A stretch of DNA of 64,000 nt from UMGS363 sp051881815 (GCA_051881815.1 JBJEQP010000090.1:46331-110330), one strand, 5' to 3'. Counted from the first letter of the stretch, positions 16,932 through 25,723 are shown. Numbers and translations are program-made. The notes: a model not told the origin generated them from the sequence alone.

Positions 16932-17153
16932 ACCTTAAATTGCACAAAAAATAATTGTTTATTAGTTTATTATGCCAAAAATGGAGCAAAACAGTTTACA
17001 AATGTATTAGTAAATGTTAAAATATTATAAATAAGATATTCTTGTAAATATCAAAAAAACTGTTGATTATAGTTTTTTCATCATATTACAGCCCTATCCG
17101 TCAAAAAAAGACGTCTGTATGCTGCGCTGTTCTCCGAAACAAGGGGTGATAAG

Positions 17154-19349
17154 TTGAAAATCCGGTTGAAGCTGATGGCTGTTTTGTCATTGCTTACTGT
17201 CATACCTGTTATAATAGTGTGTTCCGTTGCTTCGAAAGCAATAAAACGGGATAACTATAACTATTTGTTGAGAAACATGAACTATGCCATCAAGAGTCAG
17301 GCAGAGGATATTGATTCACTCTGTTCCGATATGATATCTGCAACTAAAAATATCTCTATTTCACCGAGTATTGTCGATTATGTTGCCGATACAACGAGAG
17401 ATGGCTACGAGCTTTCCGAAGATGACCCCCGTTATATTGAAGTAATGCACGATCTGGAGATATTTTCCAAGAGCGGAAACATCATAAAGTCGATGCTGAT
17501 CAATAATTCGGGTATCGTTGTTGCTTCCACCGCTAATGACAGCAGTCTGGGAAAAAAACTTCCGAATTACAAGGAGCTGCTTGCGCTTGCCGTTAAAAAC
17601 GGAGGTATCAGCGGTTTCTCGGTGTCGAGCGACAATAATAAGAAATCCCCGACCTTTACCGTTTCCAAGGTGATCTATTCAAGCACAAATGAAAAGGTCG
17701 GCGTTGTTTACGTTGTGTTTGACTCCCAGGGTCTGCAGAAATTCATCAATAATATCCAGACCGACAAATACACCATTGTTTCATTGATGGACGCTGAAGG
17801 AAACGTTCTTGAATATCCTTTCAAAACCGTTTCACACTATTCCAATACAAGAAATTATTCCTGCTATACCGAGCAGCTCAACTACCTTTTCCGCACGGAA
17901 AACAATGCCGGCTTCATTGATACGCTTGTCAGTGACAGCAGCGGAAGGCAAAGCTATTACGCCTCTCCGGTCGGAAATACAGGCTGGTACCTTGTCGCTT
18001 CGACCGAACTGTCGGGAATAAGAAGCATTTCGAGTCAGTCTAATTCATCTGTTACAACGCTCGCAACGGCGCTTTGTGTTGTGCTGCTGATAATCTCTTC
18101 CTTCGTTTCGGGAAGAGCTGTAAAGCCGTTAAAATCCTATATCGAAGTATTGAACGAAAAGCAGAAGGGCAACAGCTCCGCTCGTTTTGATGAATCGAGA
18201 TCGGATGAATTCAGCTATATCAGTCACTCCTTCAATACTATCCTCGACAATATCAGCGAGAGCGAACAGCGCTATCGTACTATCGTTGAGATGACCAACA
18301 ATATCACCTTTGAGATCAACTATAAGCGAAATATTGTCTTCGTTTCCAAAAACTTCAATAAGAAGTTCAGCTTCAGAGCAAAGGATGATTCGCTCAAGGA
18401 AAGCTTTATCTATAAGGTCAGAGTCCATAAGGATGACAGAGAACGCTATCTTAACGATATGGACAGGATCCTCGGACCGAAGGCGAACTTTATTCAGGGC
18501 GAATACCGTATAAAGAGCATCTACGGCGACTTTATATGGGTAATGATAAAGGCTACAAAGTTCTTTGACAGAAATGAAGCACCCTCCAAGATCGTCGGCG
18601 TTATCGTTGATATCGACCGTGAAAAGAAGAGCGAGATGCACCTCCTCCAGCGTGCGAATTACGACAACCTTACACAGCTTTATAACCGTGAAAGCTTCCT
18701 GAAGGCAGTTACCGACAGGCTTTCTTCGGCAATGTATAAGAAGTCACTCGACGCTGTAATGTTCATTGACCTTGATGACTTCAAGTATTTCAACGATGAA
18801 TTCGGTCATGCCTGCGGAGATGAAGTTCTTAAATTTGTTGCCGATACTCTTAAGGAGATCACCTTCGAGCGAGGCTTTGCCGGACGATTCGGCGGTGATG
18901 AATTCGTTGCCTGCGTTACTGATTTCGCACTCTTCGGCGATGCCGGCAAGGTAGCACAGGAGATCATTGATATCCTCGGAAACGGCTTTATTTCCGAATC
19001 GACAAACAAACGCCTTTATATCAAGTGTTCGATCGGTATCGCATTCCTCTATGAAAGCGGCAAGACGACAAACGAGGTCATTGCTGCAGCCGATGAGGCA
19101 ATGTACAATATCAAGAAGCACGGTAAGTCTTCTTATGCTTATGCTAAATCGGCTTCGAAGAATACCAAGTTCCCCGATGTTGTTGCTCCGACAACAAGCT
19201 CGATAGATTCCGATAATATCCCGTCGAACGGCGGTTCAAGCTCACGTTATAAGAACACAGAACCCGAACCGGAAAAGCCGGAAGCTAAAAAGGAAGAGTC
19301 CAAGCCCTCAATAGAGGTTGACGCAAACTTCTTTAATCCGTTATTCTGA
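17154..19349 (+). CDS. Sensor diguanylate cyclase: Cache-HAMP-PAS-GGDEF
   Basis: 731 residues. Transmembrane helix (~7-28), ~250-residue extracellular region of dCache type, second helix (~300-320), HAMP (~322-375), PAS (~378-495) ending in the PAC-like segment VGVIVDIDREKK, then GGDEF: NYDNLTQLYNRESF, FIDLDDFKYFNDEFGH and active site FGGDEF (~580). No RxxD site precedes the loop. It makes c-di-GMP in response to an extracellular ligand. The last ~65 residues form a Pro/Glu/Lys-rich tail ending in EVDANFFNPLF, which is unusual. TTG start at 17154 with AAGGGGTGATAAG. Not co-transcribed with the GH44 gene as far as can be seen (222-base AT-rich gap). Confidence 0.9.
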   Translation: MKIRLKLMAVLSLLTVIPVIIVCSVASKAIKRDNYNYLLRNMNYAIKSQAEDIDSLCSDMISATKNISISPSIVDYVADTTRDGYELSEDDPRYIEVMHDLEIFSKSGNIIKSMLINNSGIVVASTANDSSLGKKLPNYKELLALAVKNGGISGFSVSSDNNKKSPTFTVSKVIYSSTNEKVGVVYVVFDSQGLQKFINNIQTDKYTIVSLMDAEGNVLEYPFKTVSHYSNTRNYSCYTEQLNYLFRTENNAGFIDTLVSDSSGRQSYYASPVGNTGWYLVASTELSGIRSISSQSNSSVTTLATALCVVLLIISSFVSGRAVKPLKSYIEVLNEKQKGNSSARFDESRSDEFSYISHSFNTILDNISESEQRYRTIVEMTNNITFEINYKRNIVFVSKNFNKKFSFRAKDDSLKESFIYKVRVHKDDRERYLNDMDRILGPKANFIQGEYRIKSIYGDFIWVMIKATKFFDRNEAPSKIVGVIVDIDREKKSEMHLLQRANYDNLTQLYNRESFLKAVTDRLSSAMYKKSLDAVMFIDLDDFKYFNDEFGHACGDEVLKFVADTLKEITFERGFAGRFGGDEFVACVTDFALFGDAGKVAQEIIDILGNGFISESTNKRLYIKCSIGIAFLYESGKTTNEVIAAADEAMYNIKKHGKSSYAYAKSASKNTKFPDVVAPTTSSIDSDNIPSNGGSSSRYKNTEPEPEKPEAKKEESKPSIEVDANFFNPLF

Positions 19350-19357
19350 TTTTAATA

Positions 19358-19452
19358 TTAAAAGGGAGTAGTTGTCACGCATTTTCGCGTGAATGAACAG
19401 TCAACATACCCCGAACGTTTTACGGTTCGTGGCTGTTCACTCTGTTATGAGA
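19358..19452 (+). promoter_or_regulatory. yybP-ykoY (manganese) riboswitch
   Basis: Conserved elements appear in order: AAAGGGAGTAG (19361-19371), a GTCACGC/GCGTGA stem, the loop sequence GTCAACATACC (19400-19410), a GAACG/CGGTTC stem nested in GAACAG/CTGTTC, and the closing strand GAGAACAAGACTT (19450-19459). These match the yybP-ykoY family that senses Mn2+. It lies directly before a strong terminator and a cation exchanger gene, the usual arrangement. Assignment is by eye. Confidence 0.75.
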
Positions 19453-19454
19453 AC

Positions 19455-19510
19455 AAGACTTTTAGTGCATTATACCGTTTTACGGCACAGCGCACTAAAA
19501 GTCTTTTTTA
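19455..19510 (+). terminator. Riboswitch-controlled terminator
   Basis: AAGACTTTTAGTGC (19455-19468) pairs with GCACTAAAAGTCTT (19492-19505), followed by TTTTTTA. Its 5' arm is shared with the riboswitch closing strand, so ligand binding would disrupt the terminator and turn the exchanger on. Confidence 0.8.
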
Positions 19511-19532
19511 ATAAAAAAGGAAGGTAAAAACT

Positions 19533-20507
19533 ATGGAACTATTATTGCAGATCATTCTCCTCGTTGTCGGTTTCGCTATGCTGATAAAAGGCGCCGACTT
19601 TTTCGTTGACGGTGCGGCAGGCGTAGCCGATAAGTTCGGTATTCCGCAGATCATCATCGGTCTGACGATCGTTGCTTTCGGAACAAGCGCCCCCGAAGCA
19701 GCTGTCAGCATTACTTCTGCCCTCAAGAATTCAGCCGACAATTCTTCTGCGGAACTTGCGATCGGAAATGTTCTTGGCAGCAATATTATGAATGTGCTTC
19801 TGATCCTTGGACTTACAGCAGTTATTCGACCGATAAAGATGCAGGCTCAAACCTATAAAATTGAACTGCCGTTCGTAATGTTCACAACAGTACTTACTGC
19901 GGTTCTGGGCTATATCGGCGGTTCGCTTGGTCTTGTTGACGGTATCATTCTCTGGGCATTTATGATCGTTTTTATGGTATATCTCTTAAGATCGGCAAAG
20001 AAGGGCAAGACTGATCTTGTTGAAATACCCGAAGAAGGCGAAGAAAACGAAAAACCAACGCCTATATGGCTCCTTATTGTGTTTATTATTCTTGGCGGAG
20101 TAATGATAGTCCTCGGAAGTAACTTTACAGTTGACAGCGCAAGCTATATTGCAGGAAAATTAGGAATGGGCGAACGTCTTATCGGACTTACGATCGTTGC
20201 ATTCGGTACTTCTCTCCCGGAACTTGTAACCTCTGCGATCGCCGCAAAAAAAGGCAACTCCGATATAGCTATCGGAAATATTATCGGCAGCAATATCTTC
20301 AATCTCCTCTTTGTCCTCGGCACAACTGCGCTCATAACAAACGTTCCTTATGCAATGAACTTTAACTTTGACGCAACAGTAGCTCTTGCAGCGCTTGTTA
20401 TCCTCTTTGTTCTCGTTTCAAACAAGGACAAGACCCTTAAACGATGGGGAGGCGCAGTTATGCTTGCTTCCTACGCTGCATATTTTGCATATATCCTCAT
20501 TAAATAA
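19533..20507 (+). CDS. Calcium/cation exchanger (CaCA family), probably Mn2+-responsive
   Basis: 324 residues with about ten transmembrane helices and the two inverted alpha repeats of the CaCA family: GTSAPEAAVSITSAL with GNVLGSNIMNVLLILG (~52-90) and GTSLPELVTSAIAA with GNIIGSNIFNLLFVLG (~225-268). The acidic residues in GTSxPE are the cation ligands. An acidic loop (EIPEEGEENEKPT, ~165-178) separates the halves. Annotated relatives are called calcium/sodium antiporters; the upstream Mn2+-type riboswitch suggests manganese efflux here. ATG at 19533 after AAAGGAAGGTAAAAACT. Confidence 0.92.
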   Translation: MELLLQIILLVVGFAMLIKGADFFVDGAAGVADKFGIPQIIIGLTIVAFGTSAPEAAVSITSALKNSADNSSAELAIGNVLGSNIMNVLLILGLTAVIRPIKMQAQTYKIELPFVMFTTVLTAVLGYIGGSLGLVDGIILWAFMIVFMVYLLRSAKKGKTDLVEIPEEGEENEKPTPIWLLIVFIILGGVMIVLGSNFTVDSASYIAGKLGMGERLIGLTIVAFGTSLPELVTSAIAAKKGNSDIAIGNIIGSNIFNLLFVLGTTALITNVPYAMNFNFDATVALAALVILFVLVSNKDKTLKRWGGAVMLASYAAYFAYILIK

Positions 20508-20585
20508 AAAAGTAACAATAATCCTGTTGTGATTAATAAAAAAAGGAAAAACGGTTACAGTTCGGTTAAAAATAACAAAATATCC

Positions 20586-20613
20586 TTGATTTTTTTGTTG
20601 TATATGCTATAAT
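20586..20613 (+). promoter_or_regulatory. Promoter of the DUF4358 lipoprotein gene
   Basis: TTGATT (20586-20591), a 16-base spacer and TATAAT (20608-20613). Confidence 0.65.
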
Positions 20614-20695
20614 AGGCTTACGCTTAAAGAATAATAAGCACAACAACAGGGACGAAGATTAATATTCTGTCCGTAAAACGAAAGGATGTATTTTT

Positions 20696-21343
20696 ATGAA
20701 AAAGATCATGGCCGCTGTTGCTGCACTCGCAATAACAGGACTCCTCCTTGCAGGCTGCGCAAGCAAAAACGAAGCTGCAAATACCGAAACAACAACCGAA
20801 TCGGCAACAGAAGCAGTTACAGAGATCACAGAGGAAACAACCGGATCCGCTGATGATACAGCAGATGTTTCCGAAGAAGCTACAGATGATGTTACAGACG
20901 ATGAATACACCGAAGAAGACGAAATCGACCTTGCGCCGATGTTCGACGAAGAGAACGTAAATCCGCTTCGTGACCTCGTACTTACTTCAATGGGCGATCT
21001 CTCCAACTGGCCTATGCTTGCGGAAGTAAGCGATGAGTCTATCCTCTCCGACTACTTCCTCCTCGACAAGAATAACGAAAACTATGAGCAGCTTATTGCT
21101 ATGCAGTGCCCGATGAGTGCGCAGATGTGCGAGATCATCATCATCAAGGCAGCAGACACAGACGCTGCTATGGCTGACCTTACAGCAAGACAGAAGAAGG
21201 CACAGGACACAGACGCATTCTATCCCAACGATGTTGAAAGAGCAGCAAATTCTATCGTAGGCGCAAAGGACGGCTATGCTTACTTCTTCCTTTGCGAGGA
21301 TCCTGCAGCAGCCGAAGAGCTCCTTACAGCAGCGATCGGCTGA
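20696..21343 (+). CDS. DUF4358-type lipoprotein
   Basis: 215 residues. Lipoprotein signal with lipobox LLAGC, Cys21. A Thr/Glu-rich, acidic linker (~25-85) precedes a small conserved domain (~90-215) with SYF-LD--N--YE---A-QCPMSAQMCEIIIIKA and DAFYPNDVERAANSIVGAKDGYAYFFLCED. That pattern is familiar from DUF4358 proteins of Firmicutes, whose function is unknown. It would be exported and held on the outer face of the membrane. Monocistronic, with its own promoter and a strong terminator. GAAAGGATG site before ATG 20696. Confidence 0.78.
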   Translation: MKKIMAAVAALAITGLLLAGCASKNEAANTETTTESATEAVTEITEETTGSADDTADVSEEATDDVTDDEYTEEDEIDLAPMFDEENVNPLRDLVLTSMGDLSNWPMLAEVSDESILSDYFLLDKNNENYEQLIAMQCPMSAQMCEIIIIKAADTDAAMADLTARQKKAQDTDAFYPNDVERAANSIVGAKDGYAYFFLCEDPAAAEELLTAAIG

Positions 21344-21370
21344 TAAAAGCATAATTTTATAGTAAAAAAT

Positions 21371-21427
21371 AATATCCGCGACAAATGAAGCAGTTCAGAA
21401 AAGCATTTGTCGCGGATATTTTTTTGA
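21371..21427 (+). terminator. Intrinsic terminator after the DUF4358 gene
   Basis: AATATCCGCGACAAATG and CATTTGTCGCGGATATT form a 17-base-pair perfect stem followed by TTTTTT. Confidence 0.9.
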
Positions 21428-21481
21428 GAAAAACTTATTCCGATGTAAGAAATAATAACGGATATTGTTAAGAATAGTTGG

Positions 21482-21510
21482 TTGAAAAGAGCGAATATGC
21501 GTGATATAAT
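21482..21510 (+). promoter_or_regulatory. Promoter of the XRE-AbrB / ABC transporter operon
   Basis: TTGAAA (21482-21487), a 17-base spacer and TATAAT (21505-21510). Confidence 0.7.
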
Positions 21511-21594
21511 GTGAAACATAAGGTATGAAAATACTGAAATGAATGAATTTCATATTTTTCGGAAAATTAAAAAGTTTAAAAGGGGGCAAATGTT

Positions 21595-22032
21595 TTGATA
21601 AGCGACAGACTGAAAGAACTGCGGCGTGAAAAGGGGTACAGCCTTGAATATGTTGCGGAAAAGATAAATGTTTCAAGGCAGACCGTTTCAAAATGGGAGT
21701 CGGGCGATACCGTTCCCGATGTACTGAAATGCAAAGAGCTTGCCGACATCTATGATGTTTCAATGGACGAGCTTTTGACCGAAAAAGGCGAAAATCCCGA
21801 GGAAAAAAGAACGGGAAAGTATATGTTCGGCGCTGTGAGAGTCGGCGAGAGAGGTCAGATCGTCATTCCGAGAAGGGCAAGAAAGGTTTTCGGAGTGGGA
21901 AAGGGTGATATGCTCCTCGTGCTCGGCGATGTGAAAAAAGGGATGGCGTTGGTCCCGATAAAGGATCTGAAAAATCAGTTAGGTTTTGATATGACGGAGG
22001 CAGATGACGATGAGTATGATAAAGATCAATAA
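21595..22032 (+). CDS. XRE-family HTH fused to an AbrB/SpoVT-like domain
   Basis: 145 residues. An XRE helix-turn-helix occupies ~1-60 (LKELRREKGYSLEYVAEKINVSRQTVSKWESG). A swapped-hairpin AbrB-type domain follows at ~78-120 (VRVGERGQIVIPRRARKVFGVGKGDMLLVLGD, with the GQIVIP motif). Both are DNA-binding folds, so this is a double DNA-binding regulator. TTG start at 21595 after AAAAGGGGGCAAATG. The stop overlaps the ABC ATPase gene by about 20 bases, so it probably controls that transporter and itself. The C-terminus is acidic. Confidence 0.88.
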   Translation: MISDRLKELRREKGYSLEYVAEKINVSRQTVSKWESGDTVPDVLKCKELADIYDVSMDELLTEKGENPEEKRTGKYMFGAVRVGERGQIVIPRRARKVFGVGKGDMLLVLGDVKKGMALVPIKDLKNQLGFDMTEADDDEYDKDQ

Positions 22033-22738
22033 GCTTACTAAATCTTATAAAGACATAACGGCGGTCAACGAACTTTCGCTCGAAGTGAACGAGGGGGAAC
22101 TGTTCTCACTGCTCGGCGTAAACGGTGCAGGAAAGACAACGACCATTAAAACTATGTGCTGCCTTTGTCCGTTCGATTCGGGAAGCGTTGAGATCGGCGG
22201 CTTTGACGTTGCGAAGCAGCCCGAAAAGGTAAAGGAGATCATCGGAGTTTCACCGCAGGAAACAGCAGTTGCGAAAAATCTTTCCGTGTATGAAAATCTT
22301 GTACTTATGGGCGGCGTTCACGGCTTTTCAAAGGATAAGTCAAAGAAAATTGCCGAGGAAATGATCTCAAAATTCAAGCTTGAAAAGTATCGTGACAAGC
22401 AGGCAAAGAAGCTTTCGGGCGGCTGGCAGAGAAGATTGAGCATTGCAATGGCGCTCGTTTCTGACCCGAAAGTGCTTTTCCTTGACGAGCCAACGCTCGG
22501 ACTTGACGTTATCGCACGTTCGGAGCTCTGGGACGTTATCCGTGAGCTCAAAGGAAAGGTCACGATAATCCTTACAACGCATTATCTTGAAGAGTCGGAG
22601 AGTCTTTCCGACCGTGTGGGTGTTATGCGTGACGGAAAGCTGCTTTTCTGCGGAAAATGCGATGAGCTTGTGAGCCAAACAGGCGCAGAGAGCTTTGAAG
22701 CTGCGTTTGTCAAGGTCGTAAAGGAGGGACAGGAATAA
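22010..22738 (+). CDS. ABC transporter ATP-binding protein
   Basis: About 242 residues. Walker A GVNGAGKTTT (~37), Q-loop SPQE, signature LSGGWQRRLSIAMAL, Walker B VLFLDEPTLGLD and H-loop TTHYLEE are all present, so it should be active. The type is DrrA/CcmA-like, as in drug or peptide exporters paired with an ABC-2 permease. I choose ATG 22010, nine bases after GGAGG; ATG 22004 is too close. The stop overlaps the permease start (ATG in TAATG), so the genes are coupled. Confidence 0.93.
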   Translation: MSMIKINKLTKSYKDITAVNELSLEVNEGELFSLLGVNGAGKTTTIKTMCCLCPFDSGSVEIGGFDVAKQPEKVKEIIGVSPQETAVAKNLSVYENLVLMGGVHGFSKDKSKKIAEEMISKFKLEKYRDKQAKKLSGGWQRRLSIAMALVSDPKVLFLDEPTLGLDVIARSELWDVIRELKGKVTIILTTHYLEESESLSDRVGVMRDGKLLFCGKCDELVSQTGAESFEAAFVKVVKEGQE

Positions 22739-23469
22739 TGAAGATATCCGCTTTTTCATCGAGAGTTACAAAGGAAATAGTCCGTGACCCGTTGAGCCTT
22801 GTTTTCGGCATAGGATTCCCGATCATCCTGCTTCTGCTGCTCACGGCGATAAATGCAAATGTTCCGGGAAATATTTTCAGTATTGCAAAGCTTACTCCGG
22901 GCGTGGCTGTATTCGGATATTCATTCCTTACGCTCTTTTCGGCACAGCTTGTTTCGGGCGACCGCTGTTCTGCGATGCTCCAGCGTCTTTTCACAACGCC
23001 TATGTCGGCTGCCGAATTTATACTCGGCTATATGCTGCCGCTTTTCCCGATGGCGGTCGTGCAGAGCATTGTCTGCTTCTTAACGGCGGTCATACTCGGA
23101 CTTGAACCGTCTGTAAATATTGTGTTTTCTATACTGCTTATGCTCCCGTCTGCACTGTTTTTTATCGGACTTGGCGTTCTTTGCGGAACGGTTTTGAGCG
23201 AAAAGGCGGTAGGCGGTCTTTGCGGTGCGCTTCTTACAAACCTTACAGCGTTCACATCGGGCGCATGGTTCGAACTCGGAATGGTCGGCGGCGGCTTCAA
23301 GAAGGTCTGCGAGCTGCTCCCGTTCGCACACAGCGTTTATATCGGAAGAAATGCGCTTTCGGGAAACTTCTCGGCTGTCTTCCCCGATATGTACTATGTT
23401 GTGGGATATATGATCGCAGCTTTGGTACTTGCTGTACTTCTTTTCACAAGGAAAATGAGATCGATTTAA
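22738..23469 (+). CDS. ABC-2 type transporter permease
   Basis: 243 residues with six hydrophobic helices. It has the ABC-2 layout: a cytoplasmic N-terminus (KISAFSSRVTKEIVRDPLSLVFG), a short external segment after the first helix, GDRCSAMLQRLFTTPMSAAEFILGY as the coupling region, and a C-terminal helix followed by TRKMRSI. It forms the membrane channel for the upstream ATPase. The substrate is unknown. Last gene of the XRE-AbrB operon. Confidence 0.88.
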   Translation: MKISAFSSRVTKEIVRDPLSLVFGIGFPIILLLLLTAINANVPGNIFSIAKLTPGVAVFGYSFLTLFSAQLVSGDRCSAMLQRLFTTPMSAAEFILGYMLPLFPMAVVQSIVCFLTAVILGLEPSVNIVFSILLMLPSALFFIGLGVLCGTVLSEKAVGGLCGALLTNLTAFTSGAWFELGMVGGGFKKVCELLPFAHSVYIGRNALSGNFSAVFPDMYYVVGYMIAALVLAVLLFTRKMRSI

Positions 23470-23511
23470 TGCAAAAAATTATAAAATCGATTTAATGCAA
23501 AAATTTATAAA
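23459..23511 (+). repeat. Tandem duplication of ~27 bases
   Basis: ATCGATTTAATGCAAAAAAT...AA is followed directly by a second copy ATCGATTTAATGCAAAAATT...AA. The first copy includes the stop codon of the ABC-2 permease. It looks like a recent slippage duplication. Confidence 0.75.
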
Positions 23512-23516
23512 AACTC

Positions 23517-23545
23517 TTGACATTACAAAGATTATGTGATATAAT
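23517..23545 (+). promoter_or_regulatory. Promoter of rpmE
   Basis: TTGACA (23517-23522), a 17-base spacer and TATAAT (23540-23545); full consensus, as expected for a ribosomal protein gene. The ~100-base leader shows no L31 autoregulatory structure I can name. Confidence 0.75.
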
Positions 23546-23643
23546 ATTTTCTCGTAAGTGATTGAAAAATAGCACTACTGTCCGTGTTATGTGATGGGCT
23601 GCTATGCTGATCATATAATATTTACAGAGATGAGGTGTTACGA

Positions 23644-23847
23644 ATGAGAGAGGGTATCCATCCTAATTACGAGGAAACCACTATTACCTGTGCTTGCGGC
23701 AACGTAATCAAGACAAGATCTACCAAGAAGGATATCAAGGTAGAAATCTGCTCCAAGTGCCATCCTTTCTACACAGGTAAGCAGAAGCTTGTTGACACAG
23801 GCGGACGTATTGACAAATTTAAGAAGCGTTTCGGTATGGACAAGTAA
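23644..23847 (+). CDS. rpmE: 50S ribosomal protein L31, zinc-binding form
   Basis: 67 residues. MREGIHPNYEETTITCACGNVIKTRS and EICSKCHPFYTGKQKLVDTGGR-DKFKKRFG are diagnostic. The CxC and CxxC pairs are intact, so it is the zinc-containing type. ATG at 23644 follows GATGAGGTG; an upstream GTG at 23635 would overlap that site. Monocistronic, with promoter and terminator. Confidence 0.97.
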   Translation: MREGIHPNYEETTITCACGNVIKTRSTKKDIKVEICSKCHPFYTGKQKLVDTGGRIDKFKKRFGMDK

Positions 23848-23865
23848 TTGTTTTCGGAACAATCG

Positions 23866-23899
23866 CAGCCTGCGTTATTTCTTCGCAGGCTGTTTTTTT
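23866..23899 (+). terminator. Intrinsic terminator of rpmE
   Basis: CAGCCTGCG and CGCAGGCTG with a nine-base loop, followed by TTTTTTT. Confidence 0.9.
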
Positions 23900-23928
23900 A
23901 TACTATATAGTATAAGGAGGCTGCGGCT

Positions 23929-24552
23929 TTGGAGGACTATTCAACTATACGAGCTTTTGCAAAGGACAGCTTTATCGAGAAGAAATCGGAGTTCATCGGT
24001 TATATCTCACCTGCAAAAACGAACGATGAAGCTGTTGAATTCATAAATAAGATTCGTGCCGAACACCGCAAGGCAACGCACAATGTTTATGCTTATATCC
24101 TGCGTGAGGGCAATACTTCACGCTATTCCGACGACGGAGAGCCGCAGGGAACTGCAGGCGTACCTGTGCTGGATGTTCTTCAAAAGGAGGGACTGACCGA
24201 TGTCTGCTGCGTTGTGACAAGATATTTCGGGGGAATACTGCTTGGCGGCGGCGGACTTGTTCGTGCGTATTCACATTCGGCAAAAATAGCGGTCGACGCT
24301 GCGGAAAGACTTATAATGTGCAGCGCTTATCCCGTGAAAATAAAGATGGACTATGACCTTTACAGCAAGATAACCTATCTTCTGCCCGATTTTGAGGTGA
24401 AGATACTTGATACGGATTTCGGTGCCGATGTTACGGTTTCTCTGCTCGTGAAAAAGGCGTTCGCCGAACCTTTGCGTGCGAAGCTTATCGATGCTTCAAA
24501 CGGCAGGATATCCGTTGTGCAGGGTGATGAGGTATTTGAGAATTTTGCTTGA
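23929..24552 (+). CDS. YigZ / IMPACT family protein
   Basis: 207 residues. The N-terminal UPF0029/IMPACT domain shows KSEFIGYISP, EHRKATHNVYAYIL, SDDGEPQGTAGVPVLDVL and VTRYFGGILLGGGGLVRAYS, all strongly conserved. The C-terminal ~65 residues are the DUF1949-type ferredoxin-like domain. The family may bind nucleic acid or ribosomes in translation or stress control, but its biochemical role in bacteria is unsettled. TTG start at 23929 after AAGGAGG. A TACTATATAGTATA palindrome just precedes the ribosome binding site. Confidence 0.92.
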   Translation: MEDYSTIRAFAKDSFIEKKSEFIGYISPAKTNDEAVEFINKIRAEHRKATHNVYAYILREGNTSRYSDDGEPQGTAGVPVLDVLQKEGLTDVCCVVTRYFGGILLGGGGLVRAYSHSAKIAVDAAERLIMCSAYPVKIKMDYDLYSKITYLLPDFEVKILDTDFGADVTVSLLVKKAFAEPLRAKLIDASNGRISVVQGDEVFENFA

Positions 24553-24671
24553 TACTTTGTTAAAAACGCTGAAAGTTGCTTAAAAAAAAGGTTTTTTGAA
24601 GGCGTAAATTGTATATTAATGTGTTGTGATAAAGCAATAGTATAGAAAATATGTCAAGGGAGGAAAAAGTT

Positions 24672-25673
24672 ATGACGATCCGTGAGCAGAGTGAAGTCAT
24701 GGAGCTTGGAACGCTTTGCGAATTCGCCTGCCTTTCGAGAAATTCGGGGAAAAGGGCAAGACCCGAGCCGAAATGCCCGATAAGAACTGAATTCCAGCGT
24801 GACAGGGACAGGATACTGCACAGCAATTCCTTCCGCAGACTTAAACATAAAACGCAGGTCTTTCTCGACCCCGTGGGCGACCATTACAGAACACGCCTTA
24901 CGCATACTCTTGAGGTTTCGCAGATCGCAAGAACGCTTTCGACCGCTCTGCGCCTTAACAGCGACCTTACCGAAGCCATTGCGCTCGGTCACGACCTCGG
25001 TCATACGCCGTTCGGTCACGCAGGCGAGAGGATACTCAACGAGATCTGCCCGAACGGATTCACTCACTATGAGCAGTCCGTCCGTGTTGTTGATTACATA
25101 GAAAAAGAGGGAAAGGGACTTAACCTTACCTATGAAGTGAAAAACGGCATTGTCTGTCACACGAATAAGATCGCAAAGACGAGAGAGGGCTATATCGTCC
25201 GTCTTGCAGATAAGATCGCTTATATCAATCACGATATTGACGACTCCATCCGTGCAGGCATCATCACCGAAAACGATCTGCCGAAGGCTGCAACGGATAT
25301 ACTCGGACACTCCAAGAGCGAGCGCATCACAGCGCTCATCACCTCGGTCGTAAACAACGGAGCGGAGAATATCGCAATGTCGGACGAGGTTCGCAAGGCT
25401 CTTGACGTTTTAAGCGATTTTATGTTTGACAACGTTTATCGGAATTCCATTGCAAAGTCCGAGGAATCAAAGGCTATGATGCTCATCGAGAAGCTCTACA
25501 ATTATTTCCTCAAAAATCCCGACAAGCTCCCCGATGAATACAAGCGCATCCGTGAGATAAAGGGCTCGGACAGAGCAGTTACCGACTACATTGCCGGAAT
25601 GACGGACAGCTACGCTATCGCAGTTTACGAGGATCTTTATATCCCGAAAGGCTGGCGTGACGCAAAATTATAA
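24672..25673 (+). CDS. dgt: Deoxyguanosinetriphosphate triphosphohydrolase-like protein
   Basis: About 333 residues, the short Firmicute form. The HD-domain metal ligands are visible: His in RTRLTHTLEVSQIART, the His-Asp pair in ALGHDLGHTPFGHAGE, and Asp in RLADKIAYINHDIDDS. RDRILHSNSFRRLKHKTQVFL is the family N-terminal signature. It would hydrolyse dNTPs to deoxynucleosides and triphosphate. I choose ATG 24672 after GGGAGGAAAAAGTT. It precedes dnaG and sigA, a frequent order in Firmicutes. Confidence 0.93.
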   Translation: MTIREQSEVMELGTLCEFACLSRNSGKRARPEPKCPIRTEFQRDRDRILHSNSFRRLKHKTQVFLDPVGDHYRTRLTHTLEVSQIARTLSTALRLNSDLTEAIALGHDLGHTPFGHAGERILNEICPNGFTHYEQSVRVVDYIEKEGKGLNLTYEVKNGIVCHTNKIAKTREGYIVRLADKIAYINHDIDDSIRAGIITENDLPKAATDILGHSKSERITALITSVVNNGAENIAMSDEVRKALDVLSDFMFDNVYRNSIAKSEESKAMMLIEKLYNYFLKNPDKLPDEYKRIREIKGSDRAVTDYIAGMTDSYAIAVYEDLYIPKGWRDAKL

Positions 25674-25723
25674 TACGCTGACGGGCAATGCCTGCGGCGT
25701 TCGATGAAACCGAGTGAGGTTCT

